Assembly: GCA_023145575.1 (NCBI GenBank)
Contig: JAGLDN010000091.1
Coordinates: forward strand, 1-5,296
Length of the DNA: 5,296 nucleotides
Reading direction: 5' to 3'
DNA from: Psychromonas sp.
GTDB taxonomy: Bacteria > Pseudomonadota > Gammaproteobacteria > Enterobacterales > Psychromonadaceae
Shown here: positions 1-5,296 of the stretch, one piece after another
How positions within the stretch are numbered: position 1 is the first letter of the stretch
Layout: every line of letters begins with the position of its first letter
Translations under genes and position numbers: made by a program
The notes under the pieces: model-generated
Databases searched by the model: none
The model's input: only the letters and a program-made list of their open reading frames with translations
What the model was told of the DNA's origin: nothing

Positions 1-51
1 TAAAAAAACTTTATTCGTAATGTTACTCAATATTTAAAAGGTGAAGATGAC

Positions 52-162
52 TTAAAAATCTATCATTTCATCCTTTGTAATATCAGGTACTTCAATGTGG
101 ATCTTTAATTTGCTATTTAAATATTCATGAGGATTACAATCTTCATTTTAACAGAAATCACA
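52..162 (-). pseudogene. C-terminal remnant of an unrecognised gene with clustered cysteines
   Basis: Read on the minus strand, this stretch is a single frame of 37 codons ending in TAA at 52-54 and broken by one internal stop. The reading begins CDFC, then the stop, then NEDCNPHEYL, and finishes with a charged, protein-like tail that includes IEVPDITKDEMIDF. The C-x2-C-x4-C spacing could bind a metal, but that is only an impression. Further upstream on the same strand (about 163-240) another frame gives CRAPYNNVPNCCSFRGIMDK, which may be the preceding part of the same protein after a frameshift. I do not recognise the family. The plus strand is also open for about 33 codons from position 4, so the strand is not certain. 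Confidence 0.35.
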
Positions 163-542
163 CATTTATCCATGATACCACGAAAAGAGCAACAGTTCGG
201 AACATTGTTGTAAGGTGCTCGACATAAGATTGCCCGCTCGATGAGTAACACCGTTATTCTTCGATAAAGAAGTTTTATGTCTTACTTTTATGCACAATTT
301 TCCTCTAATACGTTTTATTTTGACGTAGCATAGCTTGTCTGTTCACATTTCAACTATTTTCTAATTACAAATTAGTAGTAATGTTGATAAAATTTTTTTA
401 TTGACGTGTTTAATTTCTACAACACACAGTAAGCTGCAATAAGGCTGATCAAGGTTATGAAAAATATACAGGCAGACGTTACTCAATAGTTAACGATGAA
501 ACATTATCCATTAATTATTGTTAATTATTTTAAAGTAATAAG

Positions 543-925
543 ATGAAAAATTTTTTTTAAGTTTGTTAATTTATTTATTGCTAATTCTGCTAATGATGAT
601 AATTGGAATATTGCTGGTCAAGTGCCAACTACCCTAGCCCGAATAAAACGGCATATGCTTGTTGTTTCAATCGTGCATGACGTAGAATATTGTGGATTCA
701 AGGTGAGGAATTCATTCAATTGATGAAGATCAACATGTGTGTTTTAGCGTCCAGGCTAATACTTATGCGTAAAATTGCACTTATGACACGCCAATCTTTA
801 ATAATGGTAATTCACGAATTGCAAAGGATTACGATATTATCAACTTCGATCCGAGATGAAGATTTATATACCCATGTTACGTAAAGGTGCAATGTCAGAT
901 CATGGCACAATATGGGGGCTATTAA
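543..925 (+). pseudogene. Decayed gene for a secreted cysteine-containing protein, paralogue of the gene at 5226
   Basis: The start ATG at 543 is followed by AAA AAT TTT TTT and then a stop, but the DNA matches the intact start at 5226: the same ATGAAAAA opening, TTTAAGTTTGTTA-like core and GCTAAT triplets. With one or two indels repaired it would encode a signal peptide followed by a mature start near ANSANDDNWNIAGQVP. Protein-like sequence then continues across frames: YACCFNRA, RRILWIQGEEFIQ, EDQHVCFSVQANTYA, DTPIFNNGNSRIAKDY, YVKVQCQIMAQYGGY, with stops at several points and a final TAA at 923-925. The cysteines would suit a disulfide-bonded exported protein. The ribosome site seems degraded too (AAAGTAA where the paralogue has AAGGTGA). 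The family is not recognised; that it is a broken gene rather than noise is fairly secure. Confidence 0.6.
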
Positions 926-990
926 CGATTAGCGGAGCATCTCGTGTATCTCACGAAATATCGTCACACAATTGAAATATTTACCTTCGC

Positions 991-995
991 GGAGA
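991..995 (+). promoter_or_regulatory. Ribosome binding site of glk
   Basis: GGAGA lies five bases before the ATG at 1001. It supports 1001 as the start rather than the in-frame GTG at 944, which has no comparable site. Confidence 0.7.
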
Positions 996-1000
996 AAAAT

Positions 1001-1951
1001 ATGTTGTCTATTGTTGCTGATGTTGGTGGTACAAATATTCGACTTGCGCTTTACAAGATCAATACAGGAGAATTATCAAACATAAAAGAAAGCCCTTGTG
1101 TAGCGTTTGATGGCTTAGAATCCGCATTAGAACAATACTTTTCAACGCTTGATGGAGAGGTTAAGCAATTGTGCATTGGCATTGCTTGTTCCGTTTGCGG
1201 TGATATTGTTTCAATGACAAACTTGCACTGGACGTTTTCTCAACGTGCATTAAAAAATAAATTCAAACTGCAAGCACTGTACGTTATTAACGATTTCACC
1301 GCAATTTCATTAGCCGTGCCATTTTTAAGTTATAAACATAAAATAAAAATTGGTGGCGGAGAGCCCGTTAAGTTTGGCACATGCGCCGTTTTTGGGCCGG
1401 GCACTGGTTTGGGTGTCTCTCATATTTTGCATATAAATGATAAATGGATAAGCCTAGATGGGGAAGGTGGGCACGTTAATTTCGCTTCAGGTACACAAGC
1501 GCATGCTGATGTATTACGATTGTTGCAAAAGCAATTTGGTTACATATCGCTAGAGCTAGTATTATCTGGATCCGGGTTGGTTAATGTTTACCATGCACTG
1601 TGTAAACAACAAGAAAAGCGACCTAGTCTTATTAAGCCTGAACAAATCATGGCAGCTGGGCTGTCAAGGAGTTGCCCTATTGCAGTAAAAACATTGGATA
1701 TTTTCTGTGAAATGACAGGACAATTTGCAGGAAACCTCGCATTAAATCTTGCTTGTTTTGGAGGAGTTTATATTGCAGGTGGTATTATTCCACGTTTTAT
1801 CAAAAAATTTATCGCAAGCGATTTTAGAAAGTTCTTTGAAGACAAAGGCAACCTTACTGATTATGTTAGCGCTATTCCTACTTACCTTATCACACACGAC
1901 AACCCAGCTTTATTAGGTGCGGGGGTTTATTTACAACAAGCTCTTAAATAA
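1001..1951 (+). CDS. glk: Glucokinase, E. coli type
   Basis: Cytoplasmic kinase that uses ATP to convert glucose to glucose 6-phosphate, feeding glycolysis. The product is 316 residues, close to the 321 of E. coli Glk. It shows the N-terminal phosphate-binding loop ADVGGTN (6-12), the catalytic INDFTA with Asp98, the second phosphate motif FGPGTGLG (131-138), GEGGH (154-158) with sugar-contacting Glu155 and His158, Glu185 before VLSG, and the adenosine-side segment FGGVYIAGGIIPRF (253-266). The C-terminal HDNPALLGAG (299-308) also matches the family. All residues known to contact glucose or act in catalysis in E. coli Glk have equivalents here. The frame stays open upstream to a GTG at 944, but family length, the motif beginning only six residues in, and GGAGA before the ATG favour 1001. 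It stands alone between a dead gene and an opposite-strand ArdC remnant. I saw no clear terminator and no promoter I would defend. Confidence 0.97.
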   Translation: MLSIVADVGGTNIRLALYKINTGELSNIKESPCVAFDGLESALEQYFSTLDGEVKQLCIGIACSVCGDIVSMTNLHWTFSQRALKNKFKLQALYVINDFTAISLAVPFLSYKHKIKIGGGEPVKFGTCAVFGPGTGLGVSHILHINDKWISLDGEGGHVNFASGTQAHADVLRLLQKQFGYISLELVLSGSGLVNVYHALCKQQEKRPSLIKPEQIMAAGLSRSCPIAVKTLDIFCEMTGQFAGNLALNLACFGGVYIAGGIIPRFIKKFIASDFRKFFEDKGNLTDYVSAIPTYLITHDNPALLGAGVYLQQALK

Positions 1952-1960
1952 AGTTTCTTT

Positions 1961-2317
1961 TCAAAATGCAGATGATTTCCTGATCCATTCTTTATTTTGT
2001 AATGTGCTTGCGTGAGAATTGAAGGTTTCAAGTCCTTCATCTAAACACATAAAAATTGTACTTGTTTCAGCTATTAGCTCCTCAGTTGAATATTCTTTTA
2101 AATCTAATAGAACATTTTGTTTCCTGTTTAACCTACTTGGGTGGCCTGTGCGGTGGAATAATTCGTCTAAAATGACAGCAAAATATACTTTGTCTGATAT
2201 AAACTTATACCTTGGTGGAATTGTGATACGGTCATCAATTGATAAGTAAAATGCACTATCTTAATTTATCTCGATGACAGGAACTCCCATACTATACCCA
2301 TATGACGCAAAAATGTC
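1961..2317 (-). pseudogene. Remnant of an ArdC-like antirestriction protein, metallopeptidase domain
   Basis: One minus-strand frame of 119 codons carries the C-terminal zincin-like domain of ArdC-type proteins, which protect incoming plasmid DNA from host restriction and are encoded on conjugative elements. Visible in order: YGYSMGVPVIEIN, a TAA stop, DSAFYLSIDDRITIPPR, KVYFAVILDELFHRTGHPSRLNR (read as two parts around the active site), EYSTEELIAE, then HASTLQNKEWIRK and a TGA at 1961-1963. Family members normally have HELxHWTGHxxRL, with the first His and the following Glu in the zinc site; here that His is Asp (DELFH) and the Trp is Arg. The internal stop, the lost ligand, the missing N-terminal DNA-binding half and a shortened C-terminus show it is dead. 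The frame is otherwise unbroken, so decay may be fairly recent. The plus-strand open frame here is only its shadow. Confidence 0.8.
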
Positions 2318-2379
2318 TTATCAGGCTCAAGCTCGATGATCAGAACAAGGCACAATATTTGGTAATTGTTATTCACTTT

Positions 2380-2489
2380 TCGATTATTGTAACGCAGTCT
2401 TGGTTTTCGAGCTTATGCACCGCAGGGTAAGGCAACTAGTAACAAGGCGCGTTGTTATGCCTTGATCTGATGTCCGAACTAAAGCCTGA
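2380..2489 (+). repeat. Dispersed repeat, copy A
   Basis: This GC-richer block starts with TCGATTATTGTAACGCAGT (2380-2398), which occurs exactly, in reverse complement, at 4129-4147 in copy B. It continues with GGTTTTCGAGC, a core ACCGCAGGGTAAGGCAAC (2419-2436) nearly identical to copy C at 4266-4283, then TGTTATGCCTTG and a weaker tail sharing CTAAA with copy B. It lies between the ArdC and transposase remnants. It may be the flank of a mobile element or the relic of a small gene: one frame reads RSLGFRAYAPQGKATSNK and stays open to a TGA at 2468-2470. The identity of the element is unknown. Confidence 0.6.
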
Positions 2490-2576
2490 TAAAGCATAAT
2501 GAAGTATCACGGGTATAAATCGGTTTATTGAGGCGTGCAGGCTGGATCATTTGACATTAGAGCCTCTCCACTAACT

Positions 2577-2840
2577 TTAATTCAGACTATTTCTTAACTT
2601 GTCTGTATTGTGAACAAGACAATATATCGATCATTGTAAATTCACTTTCTCTTGCCCGCGCAGCGTGAATTTATTTATGCCTTTATTTACAGCGGTATTA
2701 CCAAATACAGGATCAATGTAATCTAGGCGTTTACTGAATTGCCGCCAACCTGCGCTTTTATCTATTTTCACTCGCATTTTATTGGTATATACCCATCACA
2801 AGGGTAAATAAAAAATAATGTACTTGCCGTGTGGTTGTTC
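2577..2840 (-). pseudogene. C-terminal remnant of an IS1182-like transposase
   Basis: Minus-strand reading from 2777 down to a TAA at 2577-2579 gives 67 codons with the ending typical of DDE transposases of the IS1182 group: GWRQFSKRLDYIDPVFGN, then NKGINKFTLRGQEKVNLQ, a TGA where the family has Trp, and IYCLVHNTDKLRNSLN. The normal E of the DDE triad falls in a motif like (I/V)EPVFGN; here it is Asp, another sign of decay unless this is a natural variant. Upstream, in another frame, TRQVHYF (about 2810-2840) may be the preceding part after a frameshift. The rest of the transposase and both terminal inverted repeats were not found. Family naming rests on motif memory, so a related IS group is possible; that this is a transposase remnant is well supported. 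Confidence 0.75.
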
Positions 2841-2873
2841 GTTATTCGAGAGAAGAATAATTACACAAAGATA

Positions 2874-2898
2874 ACCTGAAACTCAATGAAGTTCAGGT
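2874..2898 (-). terminator. Possible weak terminator downstream of the 2989-3624 gene
   Basis: ACCTGAA (2874-2880) and TTCAGGT (2892-2898) form a perfect seven-pair stem with an 11-base loop, about 90 bases past the stop of the minus-strand gene. On the minus strand the stem is followed by TATCTTTG, only moderately T-rich, so this could equally be an incidental hairpin. Confidence 0.25.
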
Positions 2899-2988
2899 AT
2901 GAGGCGAAGTTAAATATCTTTTATAATATTAGCCATCTCGTGCTCAACAATAATGCCTTTCAAAATATCAGACAAAACGCTACTCCCA

Positions 2989-3624
2989 CTAATAGTAATG
3001 TAGGTACTCCAGACGGAAAGATTCCAGATCTAAACCATATTCTGTAATAAGAGGAGGCCTATCCCTAAGGACCGTATTACATAACTCATACGGTAAAATT
3101 TCTGAGTTTGACCTGCCAAATCTTTTCATAAACACTATAACGAATTCATGGCAATCATATTTGTCTACGGTAGTGACCTGGTACCAGGGGCCATTTATGC
3201 TAGCGACATCAAGAAGGATAGTAAATAAATCTCTGAATGTACAAAAAGATCTCAACTTAAACCGTTCTAAGAGCAAGCCAAAATTTTCGGGTAGCACTGC
3301 ATCATAAATCAACCTATAACAGTTTTGGACGAGATCCACTTTAATATATACATCTGTCACTGTACGAAAATAAGTCTCCCAGTGCCCTAACATTCGTAGA
3401 TCACAGCGAACGACAATCATCTCCTTTATTGGCTCATCGAGGTTAGTAAAGCGTGCAAAACAAGGGGCTTCTTTTAGTAGCTGATCTACTGTGTAACTAT
3501 CCCCATCCCAATGAAAATTATAATTGTAATTCCTTTTCTTATCACTTAAGTCTCTTACATAAATACCAGTCATCATTATGTTTGATCCTATTATCATATA
3601 AGTTTTCAATCCGAAGTCAATCAT
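2989..3624 (-). CDS. Unrecognised 211-residue protein with a possible papain-like His...Cys arrangement
   Basis: This is an open frame of 211 codons ending in TAG at 2989-2991; surviving intact among dead genes argues that it is real. I do not recognise the family. There is no signal peptide or membrane segment, so the product is probably soluble. It contains eight or so aromatic-rich stretches and six cysteines. Two motifs stand out: GHWETYF (80-86) and YDCHEFVIVFMKRFG (156-170). A His followed by an aromatic residue on an early strand, then a Cys at the start of a helix much later, is the order seen in permuted NlpC/P60 and LRAT-like enzymes, some of which are effectors. That makes His81 and Cys158 candidate catalytic residues, as an inference only. 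The start is uncertain: Met1 has no good ribosome site, while Met17 (codon 3574-3576) has AGGA nine bases upstream, giving about 195 residues. No cotranscribed neighbour is seen. Confidence 0.65.
   Translation of the reverse strand: MIDFGLKTYMIIGSNIMMTGIYVRDLSDKKRNYNYNFHWDGDSYTVDQLLKEAPCFARFTNLDEPIKEMIVVRCDLRMLGHWETYFRTVTDVYIKVDLVQNCYRLIYDAVLPENFGLLLERFKLRSFCTFRDLFTILLDVASINGPWYQVTTVDKYDCHEFVIVFMKRFGRSNSEILPYELCNTVLRDRPPLITEYGLDLESFRLEYLHYY
3586..3589 (-). promoter_or_regulatory. Candidate ribosome binding site for the internal start of the 2989-3624 gene
   Basis: On the minus strand AGGA lies nine bases before the ATG at 3574-3576 (Met17 of the long frame) and twelve before the ATG at 3571-3573. 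The longer start at 3624 has only A-rich sequence before it, so the true protein may begin here. Confidence 0.35.
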
Positions 3625-4006
3625 TTTTTAGCTGCTTCTGATTGATTTCAAAATGAGATCTTTTTCATCTTACTTCATAACATTTCTACAAGTAACTTCC
3701 TATATCCATGTTAAAGTTAGGTAAAATAATCAATACGATCCTAGTAGAAATTACATAATACAAAAATATAAAATTAAAGCTATAAAGTAAGTTTAAAATT
3801 AATATTTGGCTGTAGCTCCTTTAAGTTGACTCCCATAACTACGAAAAACATACACCACTGACATTTATCACCTTACGAAACATTGTTTTGACTCTATTTC
3901 ATTAACTCACACATAATAGCATCCCGCTATTATTTTGAAAACTAATCTATTAAAAAAGGGTAATCCACCGCAGACAAAAAAAATGATACAATCTTAAGAT
4001 GCGTTG
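3625..4006. other. AT-rich stretch without a recognisable gene
   Basis: I see no sustained coding frame or recognisable remnant on either strand. It must contain the promoter of the minus-strand gene ending at 2989, but no hexamer pair with normal spacing was convincing. ATTTCTAC (3682-3689) and GTAGAAAT (3744-3751) are inverted copies 54 bases apart, too separated to interpret. Confidence 0.5.
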
Positions 4007-4147
4007 TCAGCTTTTAGCCTGGATCCTCGACAAGGCATAACATTAAAAAATAGTTATTATCAATCGAATGTTGAGCGTAAGGCTTGCTTTCTATCCTTGA
4101 CCGGCGGGGCACCCGCTTGAAAACCAGTACTGCGTTACAATAATCGA
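4007..4147 (-). repeat. Dispersed repeat, copy B (reverse orientation)
   Basis: Reverse complement of copy A, diverged. It shares the exact 19-base block at 4129-4147, then GGTTTTC, AAGC, GTGCCCCGC and, after an internal stretch unlike copy A (about 4043-4090), TGTTATGCCTTG (4031-4042) and CTAAA. It is noticeably richer in G and C than its surroundings, especially at 4096-4115. Read in the frame of copy A it gives RSTGFQAGAPPVKDRKQ and soon stops, so if it was ever coding it is now broken. Confidence 0.55.
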
Positions 4148-4166
4148 GCCGTAAATAACATTATAA

Positions 4167-4190
4167 TAATTAACATTATTTTGTTAATTA
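4167..4190. repeat. AT-rich perfect palindrome
   Basis: TAATTAACA (4167-4175) and TGTTAATTA (4182-4190) are perfect nine-base inverted arms around TTATTT. It could be a protein-binding operator or a cruciform-prone site. It has no gene immediately downstream to control. Confidence 0.45.
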
Positions 4191-4198
4191 GGCAGGTA

Positions 4199-4214
4199 AA
4201 TGGCAAACGCCATT
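4199..4214. repeat. Small hairpin
   Basis: AATGGC (4199-4204) and GCCATT (4209-4214) pair around AAAC. No T-run follows on either strand, so it is not a standard terminator. It lies in the spacer between diverging repeat copies B and C. Confidence 0.35.
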
Positions 4215-4238
4215 AATCGTTGATAGGCACTATATTGT

Positions 4239-4307
4239 GTCTTGTTTTAATTAACTAGCTTGTGCCCCGCAGGGCAAGGCAACGAGTACCAACCTGCTTT
4301 GTTATAA
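4239..4307 (+). repeat. Dispersed repeat, copy C
   Basis: Matches copy A from GTCTTG onward with a short insertion, then almost exactly over CCGCAGGG(C/T)AAGGCAAC and AGTA(A/C)C, ending near TTTGTTAT. One frame reads ACAPQGKATSTNLLCYK, parallel to APQGKATSNK in copy A, and runs on to a TGA at 4332-4334. It faces away from copy B, about 90 bases to its left. The remaining 4310-4490 stretch contains no gene that I can see. Confidence 0.55.
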
Positions 4308-4489
4308 AATGTCTATGCAGAATAACAACACTTGAATTTTATGTCTGGACCTTACTACTATTTCCCTTACTTAATTACCACTTTTACGTCACTCGCTTAT
4401 AGGTTGGTGCTTTATTTAACAGCAATTAGCTTGACCGATCAGCAACAATAACTTGACCGGTTTTGGTACCTAGAATATTAATTTACGTT

Positions 4490-5220
4490 ACACAATATAA
4501 AATATGAAAACGGCTTGTTGAATGATAAGCATGTTCATCTTACTAATGAATTAAATAACAATGAAAAAGTTTAATAAGACGCACAGCAAATGAAGCTCTA
4601 GAGGTTGTAAAACTTGTAAACAAACATGGTATGCATGGAATTAGCTCTTTATACTGATATTACAGAATTATAGTTCGGAGACAATCATCCGAAAGTCATA
4701 CAATATATAGCAGAGCGTGCCTATATAATGAATGAGTAATTTCAGGATCATTGTACATATCAATCATTTATTGATATGCGTAAGCAATAAAAAATCACGC
4801 GATGTCAAGGCTTTTGAAGCTCTCGGTAAAGAGGATCCCGACAAACCTGAACAAGTAACTATCATCAACAGATTTTAAACTGATCTGTGATGAAGCTTTT
4901 CGTAGCAATTTAATTCAGTTAGCATAATAGGTTATGAAAAGTCATATTATACCAAACACCATTCGAAATAATGATGAAACATATGCTAGCACAAGCGGCA
5001 TGACGATGATGCATTTGGTGGTTGAATCTGCACAATAATTAAATCCGAAAGAGCAACACGTCGAATAAGATTGAAAGATTATTGATAAAATTGGTATTTA
5101 TAGTTGATTTACTCAATCTTTCTCAATATGATGTGTTGCAAAAATAAAGTTATGCATAACGTGTTCGAGTAGCTCAAGGCGCACGATTGCAAAGTGTAAC
5201 TGAGTATTTTATCAAGGTGA
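4490..5220 (+). pseudogene. Long decayed gene, possibly ankyrin-like or effector-like
   Basis: Protein-like sequence continues across all three plus frames, interrupted by many single-base shifts and stops. In order: YENGLLNDKHVHLTNELNNN, NEALEVVKLVNKHGMHGISS, FGDNHPKVIQYIAERAY, DHCTYQSFIDMRK, SRDVKAFEALGKEDPDKPEQ, LICDEAFRSNLIQLA, SGMTMMHLVVESAQ, LNPKEQHVE, KIIDKIGIYS, VDLLNLSQYDVLQK, RVRVAQGARLQSVTEYF. Together these make roughly 230 residues of an originally intact cytoplasmic-looking protein. EALEVVKLVNKHG and GMTMMHLVVESAQ recall ankyrin repeat helices, but the spacing is not regular and this is a weak resemblance. I do not name a function. Its last frame reads through into the next gene's ATG at 5226 without a stop. 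No credible start codon was found. Confidence 0.55.
5214..5220 (+). promoter_or_regulatory. Ribosome binding site of the gene at 5226
   Basis: AAGGTGA sits five bases before the ATG at 5226. The decayed paralogue at 543 has AAAGTAA at the equivalent place, so the leader was duplicated along with the gene. Confidence 0.7.
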
Positions 5221-5225
5221 TAAGA

Positions 5226-5296
5226 ATGAAAAAATTTATTGTAAGTTTGTTATTTATATTAATTACTAATACAGCTAATGCAGCTAATGCAGCTAA
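5226..5296 (+). CDS. Start of a secreted-protein gene (partial, runs off the window)
   Basis: The first 23 codons encode MKKFIVSLLFILITNTANA followed by ANAA: two lysines, a hydrophobic core of about 12 residues and an Ala-x-Ala site, a classic Sec signal peptide with cleavage expected after TANA. The product is therefore exported to the periplasm or beyond. The opening DNA is closely similar to the dead gene at 543, whose recoverable mature part has several cysteines; the intact protein is probably of the same family, which I cannot name. The codons around the cleavage site form a nine-base tandem repeat (GCTAATGCA). A good ribosome site at 5214-5220 supports the start. Whether the remainder is intact cannot be judged here. 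Confidence 0.7.
   Translation, partial: MKKFIVSLLFILITNTANAANAA
5272..5296 (+). repeat. Nine-base tandem repeat at a signal-peptide cleavage site
   Basis: GCTAATGCA is repeated about 2.7 times and runs to the window edge, encoding Ala-Asn-Ala units. The paralogue at 543 has the diverged version GCTAATTCT GCTAATGAT. Unit length is a multiple of three, so slippage would change the mature N-terminus without shifting the frame. Confidence 0.6.

Noticed and set aside
690..884. Plus-strand open frame of 64 codons
   Set aside because: It lies within the decayed secreted-protein gene; the protein-like signal hops between frames and this frame covers only part of it, with no ribosome site.
944..1000. 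GTG at 944 as the glucokinase start
   Set aside because: It adds 19 residues not expected in the family and lacks a ribosome site, whereas ATG 1001 has GGAGA and gives the usual length.
2019..2249. Plus-strand open frame of 76 codons
   Set aside because: It is the antisense shadow of the ArdC-like remnant, whose motifs read clearly on the minus strand.
2638..2672. Perfect inverted repeat AAATTCAC...GTGAATTT
   Set aside because: It falls inside the transposase remnant and both arms are explained by conserved codons (KFTLRG and KVNLQ), so structure is likely incidental.
3453..3641. Plus-strand open frame of 62 codons
   Set aside because: It is antisense to the start of the 2989-3624 gene and shows no protein-like motif or ribosome site.
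3741..3754. Minus-strand GTAATTTCTACTAG, resembling the end of a Cas12a-type CRISPR repeat
   Set aside because: The pairing half needed for the Cas12a repeat hairpin is absent, it is not repeated at regular spacing, and no cas gene is in the window. A similar TAATTTCTAC at 411-420 is likewise isolated.

Overview
This is an AT-rich bacterial window in advanced decay. Two full-length genes stand out: a glucokinase (glk, 1001-1951, +) and an unrecognised 211-codon gene (2989-3624, -). A third gene starts at the right edge (5226 onward, +) with a clear ribosome binding site and signal peptide, but only its first 23 codons are inside. The glucokinase is of the E. coli proteobacterial type, which points to a gammaproteobacterium. 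Low coding density, several stop-riddled gene remnants and repeat debris suggest a host-associated lineage undergoing genome reduction, such as an arthropod symbiont. That lifestyle is inferred; no ribosomal RNA or other lineage marker is present.

Layout: 1-540 holds the tail of a broken gene on the minus strand (52-162) and otherwise little. 543-925 (+) is the wreck of a secreted, cysteine-containing protein whose first bases match the gene at 5226. 1001-1951 is glk. 1961-2317 (-) is the C-terminal metallopeptidase part of an ArdC-like antirestriction protein with an internal stop and a lost zinc-ligand histidine. 2380-2489 is copy A of a GC-richer repeat. 2577-2840 (-) is the C-terminal end of a transposase resembling the IS1182 group. 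2989-3624 (-) is the unrecognised gene, with a possible His...Cys papain-like arrangement. 3625-4006 has no gene that I can see. 4007-4307 carries repeat copies B (-) and C (+), diverging from a spacer with two small palindromes. 4490-5220 (+) is a long decayed gene whose last reading frame runs directly into the signal-peptide gene at 5226.

How the parts relate: the genes do not form an operon or pathway. Glucokinase phosphorylates glucose for glycolysis and looks like the retained housekeeping function. ArdC and transposase remnants are relics of plasmid or integrative-element DNA. The two related secreted-protein starts near the window's ends suggest a small expanded family, one member dead and one apparently alive. 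No CRISPR array, tRNA, rRNA or convincing riboswitch was seen. All family assignments come from reading motifs by eye; no database search was run.
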